64,000 nucleotides of DNA from Tubiluchus corallicola (taxonomy: Eukaryota; Priapulida; Priapulimorpha; Priapulimorphida; Tubiluchidae), in contig JAQGDQ010000101.1 of NCBI GenBank assembly GCA_030141605.1, positions 1 to 64,000 on the forward strand, written 5' to 3'. A model generated the notes under the pieces. That model saw only the letters and a program-made list of their open reading frames with translations. It was not told the origin of the DNA and did not search any database. A program made the position numbers and the translations under genes. Positions 25,794 to 39,782 of the stretch are shown in pieces (the first letter of the stretch is position 1; each line of letters opens with the position of its first letter).

Positions 25794-27000
25794 GTAATTA
25801 ACGAAATAAAATAACTTCAGAAAATTTAAAGGCAATTCGCAGTTTTGAGATTTAAACTTTACAATCAATGTCTTAAGAAATAAGTCATTTGTATGATCAT
25901 TGCACCCAGCAGTTATGAATAATCTAAAGGTTTACGTAATGTAGATTGTTTTTTGGAGGAATAGAAACTGCATGAACCAAGCAGGATACCAGGAAAGTTG
26001 ATCACATCACATATTTTATTTTCATATATAACAACACAAATTTGCCAGTGTTGTCTATGAAATCTCTGAAAGCTAACCAGGTAAGTTTATTTCTTATTTC
26101 TTAGAATGGCATTAAAGACTAGCGGCATTAAAAAGAATCGGCAAATTTCTACCAAAACAACCAAAAATGCTTCTAGCTTAATTAGAAAAATGCCGCGAAT
26201 TACTGTCTTCACGTTTGCATTTTTGTAGTCAATAATCAACAAGCAAAAAAGTAAATGTTGAGAGAATACAAGAGACTTAAAATCTACGGTACACCAAAGC
26301 ATCCAACGCCCACGTCCAGCATCTGGCGTCCGCGTCCAGCATGTGGAAGCGAGAAAGAATGTATATGTTGTGAAACAATGACGAAACCAAAGATTTTGGA
26401 AACCAGACGCCAAATACGGGACACTTTGGTGTCCATAATATAAGATAGACTTAAGGCTGACTTGTAATGTTACCTCTAGGCGCCTCGCTGCCGGAAATAA
26501 TGGAAATTTCATGCACACCGACATAATATATAACCCATTGTGTTGTGAATTTGTTTTTTTAAATACGTATCGCTCGGTTGCTGTGTAACAGATTCAATAA
26601 AGAGTTTTATTATGGGTTATTTTTAATGATCAATAAAAACTCACTTCTGAAGTTTTTAAAACAGTCAACAAAATGACTTCTTAGTAGGTTTACACTAGCT
26701 TAGCAGAACTTCGCACAAAAAACCATCTAGGTATTTATTAAGAGTTAAAACAGGTTAAATTCCTACCTGGTTTAAACTACCAGGCATCAAATCCTGTTGA
26801 TACGAAGTTGCTCGTATTTGGAACATCATACCAATGAACTTGTGAAAAAGTGAAAATTACAAGCAGTCTAAAAACTGGAATGCCCGCCGAGTTTGCAAAT
26901 GTTCAGGGTGTAATTTTGTACATAATTTTTTACAATAGTTGTAAATTATTAAAGACGTTGCAAATTTACAATTAATTAAATCTTAACATCAAATTTATTT
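25794..27000. other. Spacer, no gene recognised
   Basis: Contains a short GC-richer patch at 26300-26340 with repeated CGTCCAGCAT. The 145-codon frame at 26087-26524 (minus) shows no domain. Confidence 0.4.
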
Positions 27001-27124
27001 GACAGGAAATGCGAGAAAGTTGGAATGAAGCCTTGATTTGGAGCCTTATATAGCAGACGCCTTAACCCTTCAGAAGGTTCCTGGTTCAAGTCCAGACAGC
27101 ATTCCAACTTTTCACATTTCTTAA
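27001..27124. repeat. tRNA-like unit inside short inverted repeats
   Basis: GGTTCAAGTCC is a good RNA polymerase III B box. The unit is enclosed by GCGAGAAAGTTGGAATG and its near reverse complement CATTCCAACTTTTCAC. It is probably a tRNA-derived SINE fragment rather than a working tRNA, since a full cloverleaf cannot be drawn. Confidence 0.45.
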
Positions 27125-27149
27125 CTTTCACGTTATTAATTGACATTAT

Positions 27150-27460
27150 GATTATAACAATTGATTAATCAACCACAGAAGTTTCGGACTCAAAAATTAA
27201 TCAAAAAATAATGATCTAATTGTATAGAATCAGTCTAGTGTGAACAATCTTACATTGGAAATGCTGAAATTTGGTTCGCCAGGTTATGGTATGAACTTTG
27301 GATTGCCTTGACCATTACAGAGATGCGGTGGCCTAGTGGTCTAAGCCATTTGTAATAAAAAAAAGGTTTCCAGTTCAAATCCAGTCTGCACTCCTACTGT
27401 AGCGCATTCCCGCTTTTCAAATTTGGTATGAAAAATTAATTAATTGTGGGTTTGTACGAT
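27150..27460 (+). repeat. tRNA-derived SINE, copy 1
   Basis: A-box-like TGGCCTAGTGG (27329-27339) and B-box-like AGTTCAAATCC (27372-27382) are correctly spaced. Flanking sequence is colinear with the unit at 48940-49265, including ATTGGAAATGCTGAA and TTTTCAAATTTGGTATGAAA. The tRNA part is decayed. Confidence 0.6.
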
Positions 27461-30400
27461 CGTTACTTGTTATTAACTTAAATTAGAATTAAAATTACAA
27501 AAGATTCTTATAAATTGTTTTCCTTTACAAATATTACTGAGAGTCATATTTCATTAGCTATATTTGTTTTGCTTAAATTTCATTTTATCCTTTGTAAGTC
27601 GTGAGAAGCAGTTTTTAGTATGCAAAACTTTATAATTTTGTGGCTATGTAAAGATTTTAAGGCTGTGCGTATTTTGTGGTATTTCTTTACAAGCATTTAT
27701 TCAAAATCATTTTTTTGTAATTTGTATATATTTTAGCAAACTCTCATGTTAATGCTGTGGTACCTTGCTAGAAAATGGTTCATAGTACTTGAACGTGGAG
27801 GTCACTTTTTCATTATGTTATTTTTGCGACAATAATATTTATTGTAGAACAAAAACTTTTGTAAGTTTGTATTTATATTTGATTATAATTGCCAACAAAT
27901 AAATTTTCTTATTTACTTATCAAAATAATTTAGCTCGAACACAATGCAATAGATACGTTTTATTTCTAACGGAAAAACTTCATATACGATACTGCAGGTG
28001 CTGCTACCTGCCGTGATTTTCAGTTAGCTTTGATGCTTGATATCTAGACACATAAAGCATCAATCTGAGGAAATAATGGTCATTAAATTTGGCTCTAACG
28101 AAATGCATACATGCATGTTGTACATTGCAAAGAGCATGATGGAACTTTGACCTCTTATAAATACGATTGCGAAATTTGGTCAGCTTTCAGAGCAATCATT
28201 GTGGTCAATCATTATTGTCGTCCTCTATTTTACAACAAAAAGACACAAAAGGCTGAGTTAACAGCTTCAAAATTCCTGCAGACAGGGACAGCCTTGACGA
28301 CGGTTGGCAGCGTACATCGAATCCCAGGAAACAATTTGCCAAGTGTAATTTTGTTACTACGATTTACCGTGCTACGATATACGATTAAATTAAAGGATAC
28401 TTCTTAACTTAGATAGCAACCATAATTCTGTGGGCTCTGTGGGAGAAAACCATAAACTACAATGTATGTAAAACATCAACATTGGATCAACATAAATAGT
28501 AACTTAATGTTTCAAATTCAAAATAATAATGCCCCTGATATGGGCTTTAAAGCTATGAATGGTAATTGGACAGCAATAAAAAAAATTTAGACTTTGTTTT
28601 ACCAATAGTAATTTATGGAACAGAAACCTGGTAGATGTCGCCATAAGTTGAATACAGCATAGTTATACATTATCTAGAATTTTATACAGTAATGCAACGA
28701 ATCAGTCTCAGGATGTATAGAGCAGCATACAAGTGATGAAAAATCATAGCAGACGAGAAAAGTTAAAAGATCTAGAATACGAGTATAAAATAAACTATAC
28801 TGCATAACCAGTAGCTCCAAATCTTCAAAGAGAACAATTTTTGTAAAAAATTAGCAAGCCTACAGCATTCACCTTTACAGACAGAAAGGCCAGGCTCGAA
28901 TCAGCGAATTACGGCACGCACTCTTTTTGTACAATACGTTTGCATTACTGGGCTTTCCAACCATACCCATTACTAACATTAGGGGGGCGGATCAAAATCT
29001 GCCTTCGTAACAATATTTTTGGCACATTTAGATTCAACCAAGTTGTGATTTCGTTGTTTCTTGTTGCTGTAAATCATACAATCTAGGCTATACTACTAGG
29101 CCAACATTAGTTATAGCTTGAGAGAAATATAATATTTATTTATTTTAATTTTGTTTATTTAAATTTGTTTCGTTTTTAATTTCATAATCACATTTTTACA
29201 AACAGTGTCCGTATTGAAGAGGCACCAACGAGATATAATAATTTAGTTTAAAACCAATTTAACTTTTACATTTTCAATTTAAAGTTAAACCTTTTGAACA
29301 TGTCACCAATTTACTTGATAATTGTCGACTGAACTTGCAATGCCGAATAACGAGGAAGGTGTAGATAGGTTAACATATCATAACAGTCAATCTTTCTCGC
29401 TTTCATAAATTTATAACTTGTAATTTATTATTTCATATTTTATAGGAACAACATATTTACAGTAGGTATAGGCTTTACAACTGTACTACCAATGCTACAC
29501 GAAACAGCCTAAGTATTTGCTTTTTGGGACCAGAAATTTTTTCGTTTTCATTTATGTCGCTCTCGTAGCAAAATAAGAATTGAGAAATTCATTTTATAGT
29601 CTATTGAGTTACGTTTGCGTTATTCTCGCACAGCAGCAAATATTATATGTTAGCGCACAGAATGATGCACTTAATGACCGGTTGGTGTGACACGCATGTC
29701 ACGACATTCTTGTTTCAAAAACGACAAAATGTGTAAAACGAAGTGAAGTTATAAATTTAAGTATCTCGCAAGATAACCAATCCAATGAGCTCCATGCTCA
29801 TTTGTTATACACCCCCCCCACTCCCATCACAATGTAGAGGAGGCCGAAAATAAATTGATTTCGCCTCCCCCCCCCGTAACAATACTATATTTGTAACTTT
29901 TAGGGCATTCTTACCGACAATTTGATTTCAAGAGAAACAGGTTCGATTGTCATTATTGTCTCAAAAAATACCATACAACCACTGTGAGCTCACCCGATTA
30001 TTATTATGATGCTTGTTTCGTTTTATCTACTAAAAATACAATAAAAGATTATTTCCTTGAATTAGTTGACGGCGAACTTGGTCTAATACCAACTTGGTTT
30101 ATGTTGATTTAGAAGCGGATATCCCCTCATAAACAGATTACTAGAAGCTCAGTAGAAGCCCATATGATAGGTGACACACCCTCATGTAAGCGCTTGCACC
30201 CGTGATCGTTTTAAGAATCTGAGAAGGTTAATTGGAGTACTAATTCAGTATTGAGAATGCTAATTCGTTAATTAGTCTAATTACAATCACTCTAGGGAGT
30301 GCAATCTAACGCTGAATTGGCTTGTCCACTATAAAAGATGAATATAGACAAAAAATTAACTTGCAAGTTTGCTTGTAACATTATCCAGTTCCATAGACAC

Positions 30401-30799
30401 TTGCTTCCTCCTTCAGGTGTTAGCGTAAGCAATCGTACTACTTGAAATTCTAATAAGTTAGTCATGCCTAAAGTTCGAACACAGCGTTACAAACGTTCAG
30501 CATTGTAGTTAGAACCATAAATAGTAATGAGGAACTTCTTTTTTAAATTATAGTAAAACATTTATTTTCACAGTTGTTTTTAATCTTTTTCACCGACTTT
30601 GTGACGCCTCCAAATTTTTTTCTTGTAAAACAATGTCTCTTATCTGTCTTTTGACTTTTTCCCTTTTTTATTGTATTCACACCTTGGATTCAGTTTCAAT
30701 GCTATGGTGTGATTTTTTAATAAAGCTCATTATTTTTTATTTATTTATTTTGGACTGGTACAATCACTGGAGAAAACGTTAGTCTAGCGCCCATGTCGT
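27461..30799. other. AT-rich desert, no gene recognised
   Basis: No splice-supported exon was found. The 98-codon frame at 28111-28407 is unassigned. Small C-runs occur at about 29812-29875. Confidence 0.4.
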
Positions 30800-31265
30800 C
30801 TAAGACTAAGAAATAAAAATTCGTCTTGAAATTTTGTGTCACTTGCACGCAGTCTTATTGCGCACAGAATTCGTTTTAGCAGCAACGCTGTAGAAGCTTG
30901 AAATTAAGTCGTTTAAAACAAGTTTAAGTACCATTGCGTAACAGATCGAAAAAATTCAGAACATTCGTAGCATACTTTTCGCTAACTATGCAAAAGTTTA
31001 AATTAGTTTACGTTGCCAACAGAATTAATAATTTGTATTTTTTTGAGCCATTGACGTTTTTAGGTTCACAGTGGGATAGTGAGTCAACGACGCAAACATT
31101 CTGATATCAGTTGGCGCAACCATTTTAAATTACTTAGAATTTTTTCCAGTTACTTATGTCTCTCCAACAGGAAAGCTAAATGCTAAGTAATATAACTTCA
31201 TATGGAAAGTCTTTGGGATATACTTTAAAATACATTTCTTCCCCTTTAATTTTATAAGTGTCCTA
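30800..31265 (-). repeat. Dispersed repeat R1, copy 1 (reverse)
   Basis: Read on the minus strand it is colinear with 46370-46850 and 59395-60000. Shared blocks include AATTCGTCTTGAAATTT, GTGAGTCAACGAC and AATGCTAAGTAATATAA. Non-coding, class unknown. Confidence 0.6.
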
Positions 31266-34109
31266 CTCGACGAGATACGTACATGGGCCCACTATCCCTA
31301 CAAGCTCTCATTTTACTAACTCTTTTATTGTAATCGTTTTCAACGAGGCGCAGTCATGCTTCTTGAAAGAAGTTTTTGTCTCTTATATTTCCACTTTTGA
31401 TCTGTGCGCATGCGCAGCTTCATTTCGTAGTTCTAGGCGGCTTCACTTAAACTGAAATTCCAGTAGGTAACAGCTTCGAAGATGCACACTAATGAAACCT
31501 GAATACTTGCATTACGATGTTTGGAAGCGGAGTTCGAAGTTTTGTATTAGGGTCTCTCCCAGACGTTTTGCAACGGTACCCAGGAGTCCATTTACACTTG
31601 GATAATGGATTGTATTCTTGGCCATGTTGTTGAAAGCTAAGTAATCCTTGTGTCAGAAGTGAATCAATCAATATCGGTCAAGATTACTGAGAAAGATCCC
31701 TAAACGCAACTCGCTCTTCCGCAAGGTGTTCTTATTCAAGCCGTTGTCATGGTTAACTGCCACTTTAAAACGATTATTGAGCATTTGTTTTTATTCAGGT
31801 GAATTGATAAATCAGTTTATTTATACGCTGCGGAAAAATGCTTGCTTTTGGGTTTAGTGCGTCGTTTGCAACTTTCGTTTCCTTCATTATTATGACTGGA
31901 TTTTCTACGAATGCCGTTCGCCAAAGAGAAAGGGTTCTCAGAATCGGTAAGTCGTTTAAGGTTAGTTGTGAAAGAAAATGTAGAATCCGTTCACACATTT
32001 ATAACTGTGTTTGACAACTGCAATTTAGTTCTGTCAATTATGGAAAAGTATCCTAAAAGTACAAACGTGTTCCTGTAGATAATCTAATCTAATATTACAC
32101 ATTCCCAGTTTGTTCGGACTCTGTTTTTCTGTGATGGCTTCGCTAGCTTCTAAATTTAATGACCGTCTAGTTTTCTTATAGTTCCTATCTGTTAAAAATT
32201 TATTAAAAGAAAAACTAAAATGAAAGACGAAATGTTTTAACTTTAGTGTCAAAATTAATTTTGATGTTGACATTAAATTGCAGGGTGCTTGTAAAAATTG
32301 TCTTACTTGAAAAAGATAAGTTTGAAAACAGGAAAAGAACTCAAATGTTTCTTTTTCCTTAGTTTCTTGTGTCAAAATTAGGAGATTTTACATGTTAAAT
32401 GATACATTCTTTTACCACACTCCCGTTCAAAACAGGGAGCATCATCGTGATACCTTCATCTTTTAGTCTATCATTAAAACGTTTTTATCTATTATTTTCT
32501 TATTAAATTGCCTTTTTGTTATCTTCTATTGACTTTGCGATTTCGTGAAGTGGTTTATAAATCTTCAATTCAACAAACGTACGCAAACGTAATTGTCGTA
32601 CCATTATATCTTTCATACGTAAGTGACTAGAAGTATTGCAATAGGAACGAATACAATACGATCTAATATAAATCTATACAATACGATAGAAATATACAAT
32701 ACTTCACGAAACTTAAAATAGAAAACATCTATTAAATTTTTGCTTGTAATTATAACGTCTTGTATAATAACTGCATTAACTTTTATTACAATTAGGTAAT
32801 TTTTACTTTTTAATCTCCCAGATTTATCCATCAACTACTTAAGCTTAATCGTCCAGTTTTACATTTTTCATCGCCACTTTGGGCCCAAAATACTTTGGCC
32901 TTTTCGGACTACTGGCTATATTAACCAGGTTTTGGCCGACCAAATAATTCATAAAAATTAGGCTTTACATTTGAAGCCAAAAGCAGACAAACATATTAAA
33001 GTGTAAAAACTTAAAAACTAGAATTCTCTTTCCAAAACACTTTACGAAAATCAAGGTCGGAGTCTGAAACATACATGGCATCTGATTTCTCAAAGGCTTG
33101 TACACATACAGCAAACATAACATGAGGTCTCGGAGGCGATTATTAGTTCCACGTGTTAAATTCCGGAGCTGAGCGGTGCCGTCGGAATCCAGAAAACAGA
33201 CGACTTGCTCAGAGAAAATAAGGCTTTTTATTTTGTGTCATGCAGGGTCGCGAGCGTTTCAAAACACCACACGGACCAACAACTGATTTGGACTGTAAGG
33301 GTGGAGTGCAAACTTCGCATTTTCAGACAGATAAGTTCAGATAGAAAAACTAAGGATACCAATGATGTCGCATTATGAAGTTCTTACACACTGTAGGCCT
33401 ATAATTCTTTTTCACATAGAAATGTTTACAGAGAATTTGTCTAATGTACAATTTGAGGAAAGAAGGAGTTAAAGGGAGTTTATTACAGGCCTTGTATATC
33501 CACACATAGTGCAAAATAATGCGAATTGACATAATCCATTTAAAATTCTGCATTCGCTACTATCTTTATTATGCCGGGCTGCATCTCATTACCCAATAAA
33601 TTTTTAAATTAAGATTAATTATATGCAAGTTCATTAACCGGTTTCATCTAATCAATAGTTTATAGAAACCTATATGACGAAATTACCAAAAAAGTTTGAC
33701 ATATCTTTTATGGATCTCCAAACCAGTTTGGTGTTTAAAATTTGCCTCGTATCATTTTAAGCAATGATTATATTTGACGCAGTGAAAACAAGTCACCAGT
33801 TTGAAATTCAGTTCGGTTATCTTTATATTACATCTTTAGAATAATTAGTTGATGTGCACATTAATTTATTGCAATATACTGATTAAACTGAGTTGACGAA
33901 AGGCGAGCTCATCGCGCTGTTAATGCATCATTATGTTCAATATCAATTTTGTCACAAGGAGGCACAAATTTGTGGCATTTTAAAGTGGGAGAAAGGTGTT
34001 TTATAGTACCATGAGCCGTACATTGAAAGTATACAATTCTATTGTAGCCGATATTTGGATGCGGTGGAGAGGCAAGCTATTTGTACACTAACATTATTTA
34101 ACATTGTAA
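31266..34109. other. AT-rich desert, no gene recognised
   Basis: Frames at 31489-32834 (minus) lack family signatures. No tandem repeat or inverted repeat stands out. Confidence 0.4.
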
Positions 34110-34205
34110 TTAGTCTTTGTAAATATTGATTGTAGTTTGTAGTTTTAATTTTTTATATGACCGCATTTTATGCTATATGGACAAGAAATGTGAAATAAAG
34201 ATGTC
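34110..34205 (+). repeat. Retroposon-like 3' end before a TATC array
   Basis: The sequence ends GAAATGTGAAATAAAGATGTC and runs directly into a tetranucleotide array. This is the form of a LINE or SINE 3' end whose tail seeded the microsatellite. Confidence 0.35.
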
Positions 34206-34578
<373 letters not shown>

Positions 34579-35537
34579 CATACACAAGCTTCTATAAAAA
34601 AATTCTGGCAAAAGAAGCTGCTCAGCGGCCGAAATTGTGGTGAGTTGCATTAGCGTGTATACAAGCAGTAGCAGTGTATATTTACAAGCTGAGCGTGCCA
34701 AGGAGACCCAAACACATGAGCTATGTAAACGGACACGGTAAAGCGATATAGACCGCTGTTAAGACTGTGAAGATGCTGGAAAAGTGCTGGTAATCTCGCA
34801 CTGCACGCAACGAAAATAAACTCATTTAAATCATTTAGCTCTGTATTTACATTTAACGTGAAATCGAACCAGGTCTAGGGTTGAAGCAAAATATTTATAT
34901 GAAGTTTTAAAAACAAACGTTTCCAACTAGCACGTATTATTATGGCTATAAGGTGTAAATATACAGGCATACGGGAGAAAGTTTCGCAAGGGAGGCAGAA
35001 GGAATTAGCCTTGAAAAATTTCTAGTTGCCCTAGCAATTTCTAAATAAATGCAGACAACGGGGCACATAATTATGTAGGATAAAAGCTGACAGAAATGTC
35101 TGAAAACAAAAATTTATTTATACTTACATCATATATGTTTATACATTTATATTTATACATATTGGTACTTAATACAGCATACAATACAGTAGCCGCGATA
35201 ATAATAACATAAAAATACAAGAGAACTAAACTACAGTAACCTTTATCAGCGTTTTCACTGAACAGACATGCGAATAGTTTCTGATGTATTTTTTCTAATG
35301 TTTCAGAAATTCAAGAGAAATAATGGTGAGACTGCCTATGTATTCCTTTTGCAAACACGTACATAACCTTATCAGTACATTTATAAGCGTGTACTTAAAA
35401 GTATATAATGGACTTATGTGATTTAGTGAACTAAATTTGATTGCAGGCACAATTTTTTTATTTGAAGTTATTGAAAGTTAAGTCATCGGCTTACAAGAAA
35501 CATTTAAATTGTAGCCAGTAATAACGAGGTAGCGCAG
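34579..35537. other. Spacer, no gene recognised
   Basis: No recognisable feature. Confidence 0.4.
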
Positions 35538-36660
35538 TGTGACGTCCGTGACGTCAGTCTGGAATATAAGAACTACCGAGCAGCATTGCAACCCCTTCTA
35601 ATATAGTTGAACTGTATTCTAGTATGATTTTGTGTATGTCCCATACTTAGGCTGCATTAATAGCTTAAGTTAGCTAATTGCTTATGTTAATTGAATGAGT
35701 CATTAGTTAATTACTCATTAAGCAAATTTACATACTACAGTAAAGCAAGTTGACTGTACATATATGAGCATGCACCTAGTTAGCTCTGGGAAGGGTCCCA
35801 CCTCATACCTGTCCTAGATCTCCTTTACAAGAAAGTAAGTGATTGGTCATACGCTCAACTGAACAGGCTATATGGCCAATGAATCGTCGTGTTAAAGGAC
35901 AAGGTCATCCAGTTTTACCTGTTCTAGAAATTGAAACTAGGTTCAAGACAGTGTGCCGAACGTGCTAGGCCAGTGAAGTCGTCGAATGTGGCTTCCGACG
36001 AACACTTATTAACAATCGAAGTCAAGACTTAATTACTGTGGCGACAGAAAGTGATTTAAAGGGCACAGACACACCAAAGGGTTAGGTGTTCGAGCCGTGA
36101 GGCGGAAACACCAATAAACTGGCCGTTATTCGTTATTAGACGTACTGCTGTAAACGGAAGTTCAGGAGATCCGGTGCAGAAACTACCAGGTTATGACCAG
36201 ATGTTGTACCAATGGTAGTTCCACGAGCTCCACGGGTCAGGACTCCGTTGCACACCACTAGGATTGGTGAAGTAACCAATTACGACTTCGGTACACCTGA
36301 CAAGCGTTGTAGAAGTTACCACGTAAGATTCCACCCCCTGCTGAGGTTTGGAAGAGTAACTGCTCAAGATTCCCCGAAGGTCGCATAACCGGTTAGTCAC
36401 GTTACTCCAGCTTCCAGAGTGATGGAGATCGTCAACCTTTGGAATGCGACAGCTTCCGACTGCAGTCACTACAACTGATAAGTATACTTACCTTACATCC
36501 TTCTCCCTCACCTGGGTTGGGGCTAACTAGTCTTCTGTTTATCGTACTTTATATAGAAACGTCGTTTGTAATTATAATAACAAGTTTGTTGTTGTTTTGG
36601 TTTAAAGTAAATTGTTCTTAGTTCTTATTCTCTCATTAAACACGGAATTTATCGGTAATA
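35538..36660 (+). mobile_element. Possible LTR-retrotransposon remnant
   Basis: A less AT-rich block begins TGTGACGTCC with a CRE-like TGACGTCA at 35549-35556 and ATATAAG shortly after, as at the start of an LTR. TGGCGACAGAAAGTG near 36039 resembles a primer-binding site. No second LTR, gag or pol was found, and the terminal dinucleotides are uncertain. The 92-codon minus frame at 36191-36469 is unassigned. Confidence 0.25.
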
Positions 36661-38208
36661 TTAAAAACTGTTTTATTTGCTTCTATTCTGTATACATGTC
36701 TGTGAACTATGCTTAAATGGAAAGATTCACTGAACTCACGTGTCAGCACGTATCGGAAATTTGTAGCAAAAAAGTGTTTGTGGTGTCGTAACGAAAGCGT
36801 CCTATATCACAGGTGGTACACCACACATATCACACGCAGCATGCATTTTCATGAAAACGTAGCAATTTTTGAATATTGAATCTTAAATTTGGAAATTTGA
36901 TAATAGAATTATGTGCCGTGAAAGTAGCCAACTTTTGCCCAGAAAATGTACATTTCTCATTTCCCCTGTGGAGGGCTAGTTACAGACGCCCAAATAGGCC
37001 TACGTCTGTGTGTAAATATTCTAAAAAAATAAGTAATGTTCCCGCAGTCTGTTTTAAACAATTAATGCCAACGAAAAGCCATAAAACAAAGTGATAACAC
37101 GACAATGTGACAAAGTGTTAATTAGGTTTACTTGCGAACCAGTCCGGAATGCGAAGCATTGTATTACTCGCTTGTTGAGTTTTTTTGGCTCATTTGCCTG
37201 GATAATCATTGAGCAGTGCCATAGATCCATTTAGTGAATATGTTATCTAGAACGTCATTTAATCTATATAATCTATATTATAATCTATATATAATCTATT
37301 TTATCTTTAAAATTATCATACGAAATTACTCTATTGTGACGTCACAGTTTAAAACCGACTAAAACTCATTACATGAATAACAACGAAAAAAACAGGAATG
37401 AAAATGGCTCCACGGCAAATCGTTCTATTTATACGGTTACACTGCAAGCAAATAACCTAAAAAGGCATTTGTGGGTACTGGATAATATTATTAGCGATTT
37501 CACGTTTAGTGAGATGAGCTCCAAATCTTGCACAGAAATATCTCATATTTGGATAAATAACAAAATGTAATTGATCATAATAATACGTAGAATGGCAAGA
37601 AACAATGTCTTGCCACGGCCTGCTAGTGTCAATAGTTGCAGCAAGACCCAAACCCAGGGAGAAAAAACATTAAACAAAAATGTCTTAGCCGCCTACACAA
37701 AAAATATAGCTATTGTAAGGTATGCATTGTTACTAACAGATGGCAGAACTTGTTCCATTGTTGTCTGATGCATCAGCGAGTATTTAATGTTGTGAAGCAG
37801 AGGTCTATGATAATCTGAAAGCTACTGTTATAGTTTATTTTATTAGTGTTTAATAATGTTGCTGTCTATTTCAAAGCATTAAATTGTGATCTTAATGAGT
37901 CTTGTATGACGAAAATTAAGAACATTGTAGCTGTTCTCGGTGTGCGATAGAAATACAGCATTACCGCAGAAGATGCGAATCAGAACCAGTTTTTCTGGCT
38001 GTCTCCAGCCATTTATTAGCAGAACTCATGCATTGCTCAGCTTCGTAATTTAACAACCACACCGAGATCCATTCTACGAATAAACATGTAGTTAATGCTA
38101 GTAAGTCAACCAAGATTGCTTCTCAAACTGACGCACTATTAGAAGTCCGGTGATCATGATTAAGTTTTAAAATGAATTTGCCAAGAAAACCTTTTGCAAT
38201 TCTGTTGC
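36661..38208. other. Spacer, no gene recognised
   Basis: Several short frames between 36876 and 37818 lack recognisable motifs. Confidence 0.4.
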
Positions 38209-38307
38209 AGATCTGATAAATGGGTGCGTTGAAAACAATATAAACCGATTTATCTATTCCACATCCGCATAACGCATACGCAATCCTGATGCCAGGTAAA
38301 CGTCACT
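38209..38307 (-). mobile_element. Harbinger-like MITE, half copy C
   Basis: In reverse orientation this matches the right half of the elements at 2493 and 3670, including GAAAACAATATAAACCG and an outer end reading GATGCCAGGTAAACGTCACT. The other half is missing. Confidence 0.65.
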
Positions 38308-38828
38308 TACCTCTGATATGCTTCGTTCGAAGTCTATAAATGACCTGGGTAATCTGTATTAAGTTGAGTCAGCATAGCGGCTAATCAAGCGTTTCGTTAT
38401 CTCCCAGACACTCCTTTGTCGAGGGTATCCTGACACCTTAAAATATCTAATTATATTATGATTATATGTGCATGATTCGCTTCCATATTATTCGCTTCCG
38501 TAATAGCATAAATGTTTATTATTTGTGATATAGATCTAGCTTGTATATCTATACCATCGTGTCGTGAACTAATTATATTACTAAAACGTAGCTAGTCCAC
38601 ACAGCTAGTAGACCCATAAAGTACAAAATAACTCACTAATTCCCGCAAATCATCATTGTCACTATATATACCATAATGTGAAATTGTTGTAATAATTTTG
38701 CGCATATTTTAATCTCCTGTTCTTCGTTTTCTTCAGATAAACACCACAACCATTTAGAAAGAAGCAATGCTAATAACTTCATGTTTGTTTGGGTCCGAAA
38801 ACAAAGTTAGCATAGTGTAGTATACTAG

Positions 38829-38834
38829 TTTATT
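38829..38834 (-). terminator. Candidate polyadenylation signal, chitin deacetylase gene
   Basis: AATAAA on the minus strand, about 460 bases past the stop codon. The intervening stretch has a 100-codon open frame of no known family and is otherwise a plausible 3'UTR. Confidence 0.35.
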
Positions 38835-39291
38835 CCACCCATCTCAAGCAATATACATAACAAGGTCTATAACAAAAATACAGCAATATCACTACTTGGG
38901 ATGCAGAGAAGTCAGAAGCCGAATATGAATTTGGGACAAAATTTAGTCTAGTCTCCAGTCTAGCTCTTCGTCCTATACGATCAAACAATTCTAACAAAAA
39001 TAAAGAACACCTTTTTTCAACATCTGTAGCTGTATGTAGAACTTCAACTAGTAGTGTATAAAGAGAAAAAATGAAGTTTACATTTTTCATTTGGAACCTA
39101 GAAATAATTTCGTTTCGAGAGTTAAAAAGCAAGAAAACTATGACGAATTTTTGTTATCAAGCGTTACAATGCTTACAAGTTATAAAACTGAAAGTAAATA
39201 CTACACTGCTAGTAGCGATTTCAAATGAAAAGTCTGTGACAGAATTTTAATGTAATTATTTTGATGGATAATTGTCAGAAGACAAAACTTG

Positions 39292-39782
39292 CTACATCCA
39301 TGGATACATTTCGGGACATTCTATGCATGTCCTCAAATAACGCAGTTCTTTTTTGAACTTATAAACACATTCGTTTTCCTTGACGCAAACAGGTGGCGCT
39401 TTTTTGTGAAAGCTACACGAGAAACGTGTGTCTGCATTAAGTAGCTCACTGTTTGGTCTTGGATGCTTGATCCAGGCTATAACATCTTTGATAGTGGATA
39501 ACCAGACATCATCATGCTCTAAAATTTCATTTAAAAAAACTAAAAAGGCTTCCCGTCTGGGAGTCCATCTCAACCACCCTGCGTGGAGAAAAAGGGGAAA
39601 TGGAGCTCGGTTGTTTTCATAATGACGTATAAAGTTTGCTCTCAGATACTCCAACGTCTCGTTCTGCGTCCAGGGCCAAGGACAACCGTCCGCCATGGCA
39701 CACTTTAATCCTTCTGCATTCTGGAGTGTTACCAGAGGAACTTCCCATAAGCCAGGATAAGATAGCCAAGGGCAGCGGTCAT
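39292..39782 (-). CDS. Chitin deacetylase exon 7 (motif 5, stop)
   Basis: Acceptor GATGTTTACAG. Encodes [15 protein letters not shown] and [19 protein letters not shown], then a cysteine-containing tail ending in TAG. Confidence 0.95.

Noticed and set aside
26087-26524. 145-codon minus-strand frame as a gene
   Set aside because: No domain, no splice context, and the composition follows the AT-rich spacer.
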